Below are positions 1 to 9,498 of a stretch of 64,000 nucleotides of DNA, piece by piece. The stretch's first letter is position 1; the number at the start of each line of letters is the position of its first letter. The position numbers and the translations under genes are program-made. Source of the DNA: Polyangiaceae bacterium (GTDB taxonomy: Bacteria; Myxococcota_A; Polyangia; Polyangiales; Polyangiaceae); the NCBI GenBank assembly GCA_019637265.1, contig JAHBVY010000004.1, positions 248,001 to 312,000 of the forward strand, given 5' to 3'. The notes under the pieces were generated by a model. It had not been told where the DNA came from. It did not search any database and saw nothing but the letters and a program-made list of their open reading frames with translations.

Positions 1-1302
1 CAGGGCGCGCGACGTGGCGGTCATCTGACCCCCGTGGTGCGCCAGGGCCTCCTCCAAGATGGTGCGCTCGGCCTCCTCCACCAGCACGCGGAACGGCACA
101 TCGGGGCGATAGAGCCCCGCGGCGCGCGGTAGTGCACCGGCGCCCAGCGCGCGCTTCACGTCACCTTCGCTGATGGTGTCGTCAGGGCTCAAGATCACGA
201 GGCGCTCAATCAGGTTCTTCAGCTCGCGCACGTTGCCAGGGAAGGCGTGGCTCGTGAGGCCTTCGAGCGCCGCGGGCGCCAGCGTGACCCCCGGACGATC
301 GTGAGTGCGCCGCGCGGCCTCCAAGAACCGCGTGGCGAGCAGCGGGATGTCCTCGCGCCGCGCGCGGAGCGGCGGCAGCGCGAGCGGCACCACGTTCAGC
401 CGATCGTAGAGATCCGGGCGGAACTCGCCTTCTTCACAGGCGCGCGTGAGATCACGATTGGTGGCGGCCACCACCCGGACGTCCACTTGAAACGTCTCGC
501 TGCCCCCCACGCGCTCCACCTCACGCTCTTGCAGCACGCGCAGCAGCTTGGCCTGCATCGCGAGCGGCATGTCGCCCACCTCGTCCAAGAACAAGGTGCC
601 GAGGCTTGCGCGCTCAAATTTTCCACGTCGTAATTTAGTGGCGCCGGTGAAGGCCCCTGCCTCGTGGCCGAACAGCTCGCTCTCGATCAGGTCCTTGGGC
701 ACCGCGGCGCAGTTCAGCTTCTCCAGCGGGCCAAGGCTACGCGATGAGGCGCGGTGCAGCGCGCGCGCCACCAGCTCCTTCCCGGTGCCGCGCTCCCCTG
801 TCACCAGGATGTCCGCCTGAGAGCGCGCCGCGCGCTCGATCTGCTCGCGCAGCGCCCGCATCGCGTGGCTCTCACCCACCAGCTCATCGAAGTAGCCCGC
901 GCTCGCCTTGAGCTCCCGAGCTTCGGCTTCGGCGCGCACCAGGCGCAGGGTGTTGTCCACCACCAGGAGCAGCCGATCGGTCGAGAGCGGCTTCTCCAGG
1001 AAGTCGAGCGCGCCGAGCCGAGTGGCGCGCACCGCGGCGTCGATCGTCGCGTGCCCGCTCATCATGATCGCGGCGGTGTCATTGCCCTCGCGCCGCAGCT
1101 GCTCGAGCAGGTCCACCCCATCGCCGTCCGGCAGGGCGACGTCGAGGATCATGAGATCGTAGCTGCCGCGCCGCAGTCGCTCGAGCGCGACGCCGACACC
1201 CCCCGCGACGTCCACGGAGTAGCCCTCCAGGGTGAGCGCCTTCTTGAGGGTGCTCAGGATGGCGACCTCGTCGTCTAGGACCAAGATGTGGGCGCGGGAC
1301 AC
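1..1302 (-). CDS. NtrC-family sigma-54-dependent response regulator (C-terminus outside window)
   Basis: Phosphorylation-controlled activator of sigma-54 promoters. The reading frame stays open from a GTG at 1302 to the window edge, 434 codons. Residues 1-120 form a receiver domain with the acidic pair LDDE and phospho-acceptor Asp54 in LILDVALPDGDG-like context. The AAA+ domain (about 145-375) carries Walker A GERGTGKE near residue 168 and the sigma-54 contact loop GAFTGA near residue 214 (preceded by ESELFGHEA), plus a FLDEVGDMP Walker B. The start of the C-terminal DNA-binding domain is visible (ILEEALAHHGGQMTATSRAL) but is cut by the window. No partner histidine kinase is visible on this side; it may lie to the left. 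Assignment is secure at family level; the target genes are unknown. Confidence 0.93.
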   Translation of the reverse strand, partial: MSRAHILVLDDEVAILSTLKKALTLEGYSVDVAGGVGVALERLRRGSYDLMILDVALPDGDGVDLLEQLRREGNDTAAIMMSGHATIDAAVRATRLGALDFLEKPLSTDRLLLVVDNTLRLVRAEAEARELKASAGYFDELVGESHAMRALREQIERAARSQADILVTGERGTGKELVARALHRASSRSLGPLEKLNCAAVPKDLIESELFGHEAGAFTGATKLRRGKFERASLGTLFLDEVGDMPLAMQAKLLRVLQEREVERVGGSETFQVDVRVVAATNRDLTRACEEGEFRPDLYDRLNVVPLALPPLRARREDIPLLATRFLEAARRTHDRPGVTLAPAALEGLTSHAFPGNVRELKNLIERLVILSPDDTISEGDVKRALGAGALPRAAGLYRPDVPFRVLVEEAERTILEEALAHHGGQMTATSRAL

Positions 1303-1499
1303 CGGAGACAGGGTAGTCGCGCCTTGCCTGACGTAAAGCCGCGCCCTCGAGGCTGCGGGTGATGGCCTGCGGCGGAGAGGATGGCGCCGCGCTCGGAGCC
1401 GTCCGTCAGGTCTTTGGAGTTGGATGGCGCGGCCCGCCTCGAGGTGGCCGCGCGAAATCGGCGCGCAGGGGAGGCAGTGGAGCTAATCTACCCGCGCGC

Positions 1500-3206
1500 A
1501 TGAGCTCACCCGCCCCGATGGCCTCTGGGGTTCTCTCCAAGAATCCGCTGCCCAACGTGCTGCTCCAGCTACTGGAGCGCGAGCTGAGCGGCACCTTGGT
1601 GCTCGAGACGCGCCAAGGGGAGAAGAGCGCGGTGCTGCTCGCGCGCGGTGTGCCCGTGAAGGCGCGCACCAGCGAGCCCGTGATCTACTTGGGGCGGCTC
1701 TTGGTGGAGCGTGGGCTCATCACGCCCGAGGCCGAGGCGGACGCGCTCGCGCGGGTAGCCAAGGAACGGTGCTTGCTCGGGCAGGTGCTGGTGGAGCGTG
1801 GCGTGCTGCGCCGCGAGCAGCTGACTCAGGCGCTGGAAGAGCAGGTCTCACGCAAGCTCGTGTGGCTGGCGGGGCTGCCGGACAGCTCGCTCTACGGCTT
1901 CTACGAGGGGGTGGATTACCTCCAGCGCTTTGGGGGCGAGGTGACGCCGGTCGCGCCGCTCGCCGCGATTTGGGCGGGTGTGAGGCGGTTTGGTCCCGAC
2001 TCGCAGGTGGAGGCCGCGCTCGAGCGGCTCGGCGCTCGCACGCTCCGGCTCCACCCCGACGCGGCGATCAAGCACTTTGGCTTGAGCCCTGACGAACAGG
2101 CCGTCCTCGACGTGCTGCGCGCCCGGCCTCAGCCCTGGGAGTCGCTCATCGCGACGGGCCTCTTGCCGCCGGAGCAGGTGCGGCGGTTGATCTACATGCT
2201 GTTCATCAGCCGGCACCTGGACGTCGGTGGGCGGCCGATCGTCCCCGCGGAGGTCGCGCCGAGCTCCCGTCGGGGTGAGCACCGCCCGCTGCCGCGGCGC
2301 CCTCGGAGCGAGCCTTCCGCGCCGAGCGTCGGGCCGCCGCGCGCGCCCATGGGCTCCTTCCCTGGCGTCGACGTCGTGGCGGAGGAGCTGGAGCAGCGCT
2401 TCCGCGAGGTCGATCAGCAGAACTACTACGAGATCCTCGGAGTGGATCCGGAGGCGAGCAGCGCGCAGATCCAGGGCGCGTTCTTCCAGCTCGCCAAGCG
2501 TTTCCACCCGGATAAACTCCCCGCCGCGGAGCTGGAGCTGCGAAAGCGCGCGAGCAAGGTGTTCGCGCGCATCAGCGAGGCGCACCAGGTGCTCTCGGAC
2601 GACGAGCGGCGCGCGGAGTACGGCCGGCTCATCAAGGAGGGGGGCGCTAGCCCCGCCGAGCAAGAGAAGGTGCAGGCGGTGCTGCGCGCCGCGCAGCACT
2701 TCCAGAAGGCCGAGATCCTGTTCAAGAAGCGCGAGATGGTCCAGGCGGCGCAGCTCGCCCGGCGCGCGATGGAGGACGACCCAGAGCAGGTGGACTACGG
2801 CGCCTTCCACGCGTGGGTCTCGAGTCACCTGCCGGAGCGCCAGGGGTCCGGTCAGTTTGACGATCTGATCGCCACCTTGGATCGCGCGGTGGAGAAGGAG
2901 CCAGAGAACCAGCGCTGCCGCTGGTACCGCGGGCAGCTCTACAAGCGCGTGGGTGACACGCGTCGCGCGCTGCGCGACTTCCGTTGGTTGGTGGACCAAA
3001 ACCCGAACCACGTGGACGCGCTGCGCGAGGTGCGCCTCGCCGACATGCGCCGCCAGACGCGCACGAGCACCGGGCGGACCCACACGGGCGCTGGGCGCCG
3101 CACGAGTCAGCCAGGGAAGGGCGCCTCACAAGCCCCCGCCAAAGCCGGGAGCGACGATCTGGGGCAGATTTGGGGCAAGCTGTTCCGGCGCGGGAAGGAC
3201 AAGTGA
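1500..3206 (+). CDS. PATAN (DUF4388)-J domain-TPR protein
   Basis: Probable signalling or scaffold protein of 568 residues. The N-terminus has the PATAN/DUF4388 pattern (LPNVLLQLLERELSGTLVLE). Two repeats follow (LGRLLVERGLIT and LGQVLVERGVLR) that resemble MshEN-type c-di-GMP binding repeats. A J domain lies at about 300-370 with an intact HPD motif (KRFHPDKL), so it could stimulate a DnaK-type ATPase. TPR-like helices follow, and the tail is basic and Ser/Thr-rich. The frame extends upstream to 1359, but those 47 codons are low-complexity and Gly/Arg-rich, so I chose the ATG at 1500; the ATG at 1518 is also possible. It ends 7 bp from the convergent next gene. The cellular role is unknown. 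Confidence 0.85.
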   Translation: MSSPAPMASGVLSKNPLPNVLLQLLERELSGTLVLETRQGEKSAVLLARGVPVKARTSEPVIYLGRLLVERGLITPEAEADALARVAKERCLLGQVLVERGVLRREQLTQALEEQVSRKLVWLAGLPDSSLYGFYEGVDYLQRFGGEVTPVAPLAAIWAGVRRFGPDSQVEAALERLGARTLRLHPDAAIKHFGLSPDEQAVLDVLRARPQPWESLIATGLLPPEQVRRLIYMLFISRHLDVGGRPIVPAEVAPSSRRGEHRPLPRRPRSEPSAPSVGPPRAPMGSFPGVDVVAEELEQRFREVDQQNYYEILGVDPEASSAQIQGAFFQLAKRFHPDKLPAAELELRKRASKVFARISEAHQVLSDDERRAEYGRLIKEGGASPAEQEKVQAVLRAAQHFQKAEILFKKREMVQAAQLARRAMEDDPEQVDYGAFHAWVSSHLPERQGSGQFDDLIATLDRAVEKEPENQRCRWYRGQLYKRVGDTRRALRDFRWLVDQNPNHVDALREVRLADMRRQTRTSTGRTHTGAGRRTSQPGKGASQAPAKAGSDDLGQIWGKLFRRGKDK

Positions 3207-3213
3207 CGCGCAG

Positions 3214-5151
3214 CTACGGCGTGCGGCGGATCTCGAAGCTGCGGAGGTGACTGGGCGCCGCGCCCGCTGCGCCGAGGCTCACCCGCACGCGGTGCTGCGC
3301 CAGCTCTGGGAACGTGCAGCGCTGGCTGACGCCGCCCGCCGTGAGCACCACGTCGGCCCCCGCGCGCCGCACTTCGAGGCTCCCTGGCGTCCCGTTGGTC
3401 CCCGTAGGGGCAGGCCCCTGTGCCTGCCCCCCATGCTGAGGCCATGGGCAGGCCGCGCCACCCAGTTGCACCTCGAGCGATGCGTCGTCAGCGTGCAGCA
3501 CCACGAGCGGCGCGGGGCCCGCTTGCCATTGAATCGTCAGCGTGAGCGCGCGGTAGCGCGTGTCCGTGAGGTGCACCGCCCCGCGCCCGCTCAGGCTCAG
3601 CCCCTGGGCGTCGTAGCGCACCTCACCGCCCTCGCTGCCTCCGCTGCCGCGGAGCGGCGCGCTCGGCGTCACCTGGGTGCCGACGCCCGGCTGCGCGAGG
3701 AGCAGCGGACCCAAGTCACTCGCGTAGCTGCCCCGCACGTCGAAGCGGTGCCCCGTGAGCTGACCATCAGTCAGCCATACTAATGTGCCCCCGTCGAGGT
3801 TCAGCGCCTGCTCACTCGGCGGCGCCGGAGCTAGCGCGCGTGGCACGAAGGCGCCGTCCCACGCCGACAGCTCATACACGCGCCGCGCGCTGCCGCTGCC
3901 GGTGACGAGCCAGGGCGCGCCGCGGCTCGCGGGTAGCAACACGGGCTGCTCCAGGTCTCCTGGCAGCGGCGCGAGCGCGTGCGCTCGCCCCCACGCGTCG
4001 ATCCACGCGGCCGCCGCCTGCGGCCGCTCACAGGGACTGGCGCAAGCGCCCACCACCACCACCGAGCCACCTGGCAGGGGGGCGAAGCGCGCGGCGCCAG
4101 AGACGTGGAGGCGCGTGGTACCCAGGTGCTCGCTCGCGTCGCTGCTCAGCCACTCCACGGTTTGCACCGGTTGGTTCGTCGCGTCAGTGCCTCCGCCAAC
4201 GAAGACCCGGCCATCGTCGAGGACGAAGCTCTGCGGGTCGCGCCGGCGGTGCGTGAGCTCCGTGAGCCCCACGAGGCGCGCGCTGTGCGTCTCCGGGGAC
4301 ACCGCCTCCAAGGTGGCGAGCGCAGGGGTCTCCGGGCTGCGCCCGCCGATGAGCAGGGTGTCGCCGGAGCGGATCCGCACCGCTGCGTGGTTCGCTCGGG
4401 GTGAGATGGTGATCTGACGATTGGGATCGAAGCGGCCCAGCGCGGGGTCGTAGTGGCTCGCGCTGCGGAGCGGCGTGGCGAGGTTGAAGTCGCCGCCCAG
4501 TCGCTCGCGTGGGTCGACGCCGCCGCTCAACAGGAAACCGTCGCCGAACGGCGTGATCTGCGCCCCGGCGCGGGCGGGGAGCAGGCCACCTGGGACTTCG
4601 CGCGCCTCGCCGGTGCCCAGGCTGACCAGGGCGACACGCGCGGCTCCTGGGCTGGCGACGAAGCCTCCCGCGACGAGCAGCTCGCGCGTCTCCGGGTGGT
4701 AGCCCAGGCTGCTGTCCGCGCGTGGAAAGGTGCTCTGACTAAATAGAGCGCACGGCTCACGCGCGGGCCACAGGAGCAGCTCGGCGCCGCTCCGATTCGT
4801 GGGGGCGGCGCCATGCCAAGCACCGCGCGGCGAGCTCGCGCGCGCCTCCAGGGCGAGGGCGCCGAGCGGCAGGCCGAGCTCACGCGGCTCGCCCAGGGGC
4901 AGCGACTCGGCGCTGGTCAGGTCGCTGTCGAAGTCGCCCAGCGCCACCAGATCCAAGGTGGCGCTCGGGTCCACCGGGCAGCCGCTGAGCGTGTGGAGCT
5001 GGATTGGCTGCAGCACGTCGGGCTCCGGCTCCGGGTGGCACCCCGCGCCGAGCAGCGCGCCGAGCAGCGCCGCTCGAACGACTCGCGACGCGCCGGGCCA
5101 CGCTGGGGTGAGCCGCGCTGCGGGGCGAAGAGGGTGCAAGCGTTGGCCCAC
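3214..5151 (-). CDS. Kelch-like lipoprotein
   Basis: Predicted outer-surface or periplasmic lipoprotein of 645 residues with a GTG start. The N-terminus has a signal peptide ending in lipobox LGAGC. The middle shows repeated beta-propeller-like blades, each with a hydrophobic strand followed by Gly-Gly (FLLSGG, LLIGGRSP, VFVGGGTDA, VVVVG), as in kelch or galactose-oxidase propellers. The C-terminal third (from about residue 520) looks like a separate beta-sandwich (LTIQWQAGP, VVLHADD). A GTAGGGGC-family palindrome at 3404-3430 lies inside the coding sequence and encodes GGQAQGPAPTG. The gene is divergent from the Ser/Thr kinase that starts at 5202, 50 bp away, so the two may share a control region. 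The ligand is unknown. Confidence 0.75.
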   Translation of the reverse strand: MGQRLHPLRPAARLTPAWPGASRVVRAALLGALLGAGCHPEPEPDVLQPIQLHTLSGCPVDPSATLDLVALGDFDSDLTSAESLPLGEPRELGLPLGALALEARASSPRGAWHGAAPTNRSGAELLLWPAREPCALFSQSTFPRADSSLGYHPETRELLVAGGFVASPGAARVALVSLGTGEAREVPGGLLPARAGAQITPFGDGFLLSGGVDPRERLGGDFNLATPLRSASHYDPALGRFDPNRQITISPRANHAAVRIRSGDTLLIGGRSPETPALATLEAVSPETHSARLVGLTELTHRRRDPQSFVLDDGRVFVGGGTDATNQPVQTVEWLSSDASEHLGTTRLHVSGAARFAPLPGGSVVVVGACASPCERPQAAAAWIDAWGRAHALAPLPGDLEQPVLLPASRGAPWLVTGSGSARRVYELSAWDGAFVPRALAPAPPSEQALNLDGGTLVWLTDGQLTGHRFDVRGSYASDLGPLLLAQPGVGTQVTPSAPLRGSGGSEGGEVRYDAQGLSLSGRGAVHLTDTRYRALTLTIQWQAGPAPLVVLHADDASLEVQLGGAACPWPQHGGQAQGPAPTGTNGTPGSLEVRRAGADVVLTAGGVSQRCTFPELAQHRVRVSLGAAGAAPSHLRSFEIRRTP

Positions 5152-5201
5152 GGGGCTCAGGATACTAGAGTCGGCCGCGCGGATGGGCCGCAGGCGCGTC
5201 G

Positions 5202-7169
5202 ATGTTCCCTCAGATCTTCGGAAAATACGTGCTCGAGCGGGCGATCGCGTCCGGCGGGATGGCGCACGTGTACCTGGCGACCTTGAGAGGCGCCGTGGGC
5301 TTCCGCAAGCGCCTGGTGGTCAAGCAGATCCGCCCGGAGCTCGCGTCGGACCCAGCGTTCGTCGAGCGCTTCGTGGAGGAGGCGAAGACCACCGTCGGCC
5401 TGAACCACCCGAACATCGTGCCGGTGTACGAGCTGGGGGTCGAGCTGGGGGTCTACTACATCGCGCTCGAGTTCTGCGAGGGCATCACCCTGGGCGATCT
5501 GCTGACGCAGTCGGGGCCGCTCAGCGCGAGCGAGGGCGCTTACCTCGGCGTGGAGATCTGCCGCGCGCTCGACTACGCGCATCGCCGCGCACAGGTCATC
5601 CACCGCGACGTGACGCCGCGCAACGTGCTGATCGACGAAGAGGGCGCGGTGCGCGTGATCGATTTCGGCATCGCCGCCCCAGTGGAGAGCGATGGGGAGC
5701 TGAAGGAGGTGTTCGGCTCGCCGGGGCACATGCCGCCCGAGCAGCTCGCGGGGCGCGTCACGCCGGCGACGGACGTGTTCGCGGTGGGCGCGCTGCTGCT
5801 CGAGGCTTGGAGCGGGCGCGCGCCGTTTCGACGTGGCAACGCGAAGGAGTCTCACGCCGCGGCGAGGGCGGGTGAAGCGCCGCCGCCCTCTGCCGCGCAC
5901 CCAGAGCTGGCCGAGCTCGACCGCGTGCTCCTCACCGCCGTGGCGCCGGAGATGGCCGAGCGGCTGGAGAACGCGGAGCTGCTCGGCCGCGCGCTCCGCG
6001 ATTTCTTGCGGCGCGACGACGTGGGGGACATCGCGCGGCGCCTGGGTGAGCGGGTGCGCGCCGCGCGGCGCAAGGCGGCGGGCTCGGTGGCCTCCATCCC
6101 CGATTTGGAGCGCAGCCCCGGCGTGAGTGAGCTGCCGTCGGTGCCGGACGGCAGCACGCAGACCTTCGCGGCGCACCAGGCGATCGAGGTGTGGACCCGG
6201 CGCGTCGACGGCGGCGAGCTCGCGGTGGATCAGCTGCTCACGCAGACCCCCGAAGCGCGCTGGGAGACTGACGAGGTGGGTCAGACGCCGCCCAGCGCCG
6301 CGCGCCGCGACGAAGCGCAGGCCGACGCCGAGCTGGGCCACACCCCCAAGATGGCGCAGGCCGAGGGCGAGCCGGGTCACACGCCCAGGATGGCCGTGCG
6401 GCTCGCAGAGGTCAGTCCAGCAGACGAACAAGGTCATTCATCAGGGAAACGTACCTCAGCGCCGCGCTCCTCGTCCGGCGGCGAGCCTTCCAACAGCAAG
6501 CCCCCCACTGGTGAGCCTTCCAGCAGCGAGCCTTCCAGTGACGAGCCAGCCGTCACGGCGATACCCGGGGGCTGGCGGGCTCTTGCCGTGGTCTTGCTGG
6601 CGTTCGGCGGCTTCAGCGTCTGGTTTTGGGGGTTTGGCAGGTCGCCTCGAGGCGACGTTCAGGCTCCTCCCACCGCGAGCATGCCCGCCGCGCTGGAGAC
6701 GCCCCCCACGGCCTCCGCTGGGTCAGTCAATGTGCCTGATGAAAAGCGCGAAGCAGGTGCCCAGGCAACCAACGGACCCGAGATGCGCGAAGCAGGTGCC
6801 GATGTAGTCAATGAGACTGACGCTGCGCCTCGCCCATCAGCTCCCACCCCTGCACCGGGCGCAGCCCCCTCGACACACCCCAAGCCCCCGAGCAGCGCCG
6901 TCACCAGCGCCTCCGCCGACGCGCCCGCCGCTGAGTTAGGCTACCTGACGTTCACCGCCGTCCCCGCCGCGCAGGTGACGGTCGGCGGGCGCGCCCGCGG
7001 CACCACCCCCCTCATGGCCCTGGGGCTCAGGCCAGGCAGCTACAGCGTGGTCTTCAGCAGCGCGTCCCTGGGGGAGAGCGTCTCCACCCAGGTGCAGCTG
7101 CGCGGCGGCCAAGCGTACACGCTGCACGCCGACTTCACCGGCGCCACCCCGCGCATCATCCAGCGCTGA
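5202..7169 (+). CDS. Hanks-type Ser/Thr protein kinase with C-terminal PEGA domain
   Basis: Membrane-anchored kinase of 655 residues. Visible kinase motifs are the glycine loop ASGGMAHVY (about 16-24), invariant Lys41 in VVKQIRPE, catalytic loop HRDVTPRN (about 132-139; Thr replaces the common Lys, as in many myxobacterial kinases), DFG (about 153) and the APE-like MPPEQL. A long polar linker with repeated LGHTPKM and PGHTPRM segments follows. One TM helix (about 457-478, LAVVLLAFGGFSVWFWG) precedes a Pro/Ser-rich spacer and a PEGA-like domain (about 580-650, VGGRARGTTPL). The kinase is therefore cytoplasmic and the PEGA domain extracytoplasmic. Part of the TM helix is encoded by a copy of the dispersed GGTTTTGGGGG motif. 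Substrates are unknown. Confidence 0.92.
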   Translation: MFPQIFGKYVLERAIASGGMAHVYLATLRGAVGFRKRLVVKQIRPELASDPAFVERFVEEAKTTVGLNHPNIVPVYELGVELGVYYIALEFCEGITLGDLLTQSGPLSASEGAYLGVEICRALDYAHRRAQVIHRDVTPRNVLIDEEGAVRVIDFGIAAPVESDGELKEVFGSPGHMPPEQLAGRVTPATDVFAVGALLLEAWSGRAPFRRGNAKESHAAARAGEAPPPSAAHPELAELDRVLLTAVAPEMAERLENAELLGRALRDFLRRDDVGDIARRLGERVRAARRKAAGSVASIPDLERSPGVSELPSVPDGSTQTFAAHQAIEVWTRRVDGGELAVDQLLTQTPEARWETDEVGQTPPSAARRDEAQADAELGHTPKMAQAEGEPGHTPRMAVRLAEVSPADEQGHSSGKRTSAPRSSSGGEPSNSKPPTGEPSSSEPSSDEPAVTAIPGGWRALAVVLLAFGGFSVWFWGFGRSPRGDVQAPPTASMPAALETPPTASAGSVNVPDEKREAGAQATNGPEMREAGADVVNETDAAPRPSAPTPAPGAAPSTHPKPPSSAVTSASADAPAAELGYLTFTAVPAAQVTVGGRARGTTPLMALGLRPGSYSVVFSSASLGESVSTQVQLRGGQAYTLHADFTGATPRIIQR

Positions 7170-7236
7170 TCTGCCAGCTCTGCGTGGGCGCTTCACGGGT
7201 TTGCCTGGACCTCGCTGTCAGCAAGCGCCGCACGCC

Positions 7237-8070
7237 CTAGGAATTAGCCAGGAATAGCCGCACGACGCTTCCAACCCCCAAACCCGGGAGCACGTCCACC
7301 GCGCGCGCGTCGCGCGCTGCTATTTCCAAGGTGTCGAAGGAGCTGATAAGGCCACACGCCGCGCCCGGCGTCACGTCCGCGTAGGTGCGCACGAGCGGCA
7401 GGCGGCGGCCCGACACCTCCACCACGAAGCGCTCGGGGTGCTCGAGCACCTTGGGGCACCAGCGTTGGGGCGAGAGCGCCGTGATGGCGTTGCCGAAGCG
7501 ATCCACCCGAATGATTTCCGCAAGGAATTTGATGCTCCCCGCCGGATCTTCCTCCCGCGTCACCCCCGAGGGCGGCGCTGGCTGGGGCTCGGCCAAGGGA
7601 GCGCCCAGCTCGCTGATCGACGCTCCGGAGGCGAGCCAGGCCCCGAGCGGCGCGAACACGTCGCGACCGTGGAAGGTGCGGCTCCGCAGCGAGAGGCCGA
7701 GCGCCGGCGCGAACACGTCCACCAAGACGGCCCGCCGCTCCCCAAGCGAGGCGCCCGCCCACACCTCACCGATGAGGCCATTGTCCGGTGCGATGAAGCG
7801 GTGCCCGCCGATCTCCGCCGCGACCACCCCGCGCGCCGTCCCCACCCCTGGGTCCACCACCGCCACGTGCACGGTTCCGTGCGGAAACCACTCCACGCTG
7901 CGCGCCCAGTAGAACCCCGCCACCCGCACGTCGCCCGGCGGCACCCCGTGGGTCAAGTCCACCACCCGCGCCGTGGGCAGGCGCTGGAGCAGCACCCCGT
8001 GCAGCACCCCCACGTACGGATCCTCGAGGCCGAAATCCGTGAGGAGCGTGATGACCGGGCAGCTCACCAT
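7237..8070 (-). CDS. SAM hydroxide adenosyltransferase (DUF62 family)
   Basis: 277-residue protein of the SAM hydrolase/fluorinase/chlorinase fold. Hydrolases of this family convert S-adenosylmethionine plus water to adenosine and methionine. Family motifs are present: LLTDFGLEDPYVG at the N-terminus, VDLTHGVPPGDV, HVAVVDPGVGT, FIAPDNGL and, in the C-terminal domain, VDRFGNAIT. The motifs match the hydrolase rather than the halogenases by general pattern, but this is inference. Length is normal for the family (about 250-280). It is the last of three minus-strand genes (TetR, unknown, this one), with 18 bp between it and the previous gene. A CCAACCCCCAAA copy of the dispersed motif lies within the last codons. 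Confidence 0.88.
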   Translation of the reverse strand: MVSCPVITLLTDFGLEDPYVGVLHGVLLQRLPTARVVDLTHGVPPGDVRVAGFYWARSVEWFPHGTVHVAVVDPGVGTARGVVAAEIGGHRFIAPDNGLIGEVWAGASLGERRAVLVDVFAPALGLSLRSRTFHGRDVFAPLGAWLASGASISELGAPLAEPQPAPPSGVTREEDPAGSIKFLAEIIRVDRFGNAITALSPQRWCPKVLEHPERFVVEVSGRRLPLVRTYADVTPGAACGLISSFDTLEIAARDARAVDVLPGLGVGSVVRLFLANS

Positions 8071-8088
8071 ACCTTCAGCGTCCCTGCT

Positions 8089-8505
8089 TCACTCCTCACC
8101 CGCCTGAGGCCCCGCGAGCCGCCGCGCGGCCACCTCCACCTTCCCCTCGGGCTCCGCGCGCCACCGCGTGACCCGCCTCGGGAAATGAGCGGTGATCGGC
8201 TCCTCAGCGCCCGCCTGGCGGGCCTTCGACCAACCGCGCCAGGCCGAGCGCAGCGCCGCCCACACCTGCTCGATCAGCCACCCGGGCGGCTCCTCAGCGC
8301 GCTGCTCGTCAGTATCACGCCGATTCACGCGACGCCAGTCAGCCTCACGTACCACCGCGCCATCCGCCAAGGCAACGGACAGCTCACCTGCCCACTCCGC
8401 CTCCGGGAGCATCAGCATCACGTCGTAGTGAAGGCGCTCTGCCTCGTGCGGCCCACGCACCAAGGTGAAGCGCCCACCAAACTCAGGCCGCCCGACGTCG
8501 CCCAT
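8089..8505 (-). CDS. Unknown protein, weakly LigD phosphoesterase-like
   Basis: 138 residues from an ATG at 8505, which has a purine-rich AGGGG ribosome site just upstream. The frame extends to 8610, but that part is Arg-rich and unlike protein. The segment RFTLVRGPHEAERLHYDVML resembles the start of the LigD 3'-phosphoesterase domain, where a basic strand is followed by H-Y-D; the usual catalytic pattern is not complete here. The C-terminus is Arg/Ala/Glu rich. It sits 18 bp upstream of the SAM hydrolase gene and is probably co-transcribed with it. I cannot assign a function with confidence. Confidence 0.6.
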   Translation of the reverse strand: MGDVGRPEFGGRFTLVRGPHEAERLHYDVMLMLPEAEWAGELSVALADGAVVREADWRRVNRRDTDEQRAEEPPGWLIEQVWAALRSAWRGWSKARQAGAEEPITAHFPRRVTRWRAEPEGKVEVAARRLAGPQAGEE

Positions 8506-8646
8506 CGTGCCCCTGCGATAGCAACAGCCCGACGCGCGAACAACGCGATCTGCTAGCGACCCACGATCCCACCGACGACGTGACCCGCGGGCACCCTCAC
8601 GGGTGCCCACTCCAGCGCCTGATGGCCCCGATTCAGCGACCCCGAG

Positions 8647-9333
8647 CTACTTGCCGAGCAGCTTGCGGATCGACGCGGTCAGCTCGTCCTGATCCTGCAT
8701 GATGCCGATCTCGCGCAACAGCATCTCGCCCTGCGCCAGCGCGAGCAGCGCGTAGGCCACGGTCTCGAAGTCCAGATCCGCGCGGACGCTACCGTCCCTG
8801 GCGGAGGCCTGGAGCACGTTCGAGACGTAACGAACGCACACGGCCAGCGACTCCGCCTGCAGCTGACCCAGCTCCGGGAAGCGGGCCGCGGCGTCGAGCC
8901 GCTGCGAGGTGGAGAGCAGCGAATCGGCGTCGGCGAACATCCGCTCGAACAGCGTCTCCAGCGTCTCCTGGGGCTCGGTGCAGTAGGTGATCTGACGCTG
9001 TGCGCGCTCGATCTCCGCCTCAGCCACCGCGCAGATCAGGTTCTCGCGAGTGCCGAAGTGGACGTAGAACGCGCCGCGCGTGTAGCCAGCCTCACTGCAG
9101 ATGCTGTCCAAGCTCGGGCGGTCGAAGCCGAACTCGCGGAACTGGTTTGCACCCGCCTCGAGGAGCGAGCGCCGAGTCTCAGCCTTCGACTCCAGCGCCC
9201 TGGCAGACAACGTCCGACGACGGTGACTGGAGGGGCGGCCGGGCGCCTGATAGCGAGAACGGATGGAGCTGGGGACGTCATCCACACCGTGAACACGGGT
9301 GGGGAACTTGGGGATGATGAATTTGTGGGCCAC
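8647..9333 (-). CDS. TetR-family transcriptional regulator
   Basis: 228-residue repressor-type protein. The helix-turn-helix region (about residues 50-95) shows the family pattern: LLEAGANQFREFGFDRPSLD, then SICSEAGYTRGAFYVHFGTR and ENLICAV. The first 45 residues form a basic extension beyond the usual TetR start. The ligand-binding half is helical without a recognisable subfamily. It is upstream of the unknown gene and the SAM hydrolase on the same strand, with a 141-bp gap, so it may have its own transcript. The 165-bp space upstream (9334-9498) contains only an A/T-G tract of the dispersed TTTTTTGGGGGTTGG type at 9420-9439. Confidence 0.85.
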   Translation of the reverse strand: MAHKFIIPKFPTRVHGVDDVPSSIRSRYQAPGRPSSHRRRTLSARALESKAETRRSLLEAGANQFREFGFDRPSLDSICSEAGYTRGAFYVHFGTRENLICAVAEAEIERAQRQITYCTEPQETLETLFERMFADADSLLSTSQRLDAAARFPELGQLQAESLAVCVRYVSNVLQASARDGSVRADLDFETVAYALLALAQGEMLLREIGIMQDQDELTASIRKLLGK

Positions 9334-9498
9334 GGTCAGCTTGTACCGTTGGATTCAAGGTAGTGCAAGCCATCCCGCAGGTGTAAGGTGTTATCCGCCC
9401 AAACGGGTGATTCACACGGGTTTTTTGGGGGTTGGGGGTCGCCTCCAGCGTCCTCGACGCCCGCTCGTCAGCGCGGAGCTGCGGGGGATCTGGTGTAG

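Noticed and set aside
9420..9439. G-tract motif as a polar (KOPS-like) replication signal
   Set aside because: About equal numbers of copies were counted on each strand in this window, so no strand polarity is visible.
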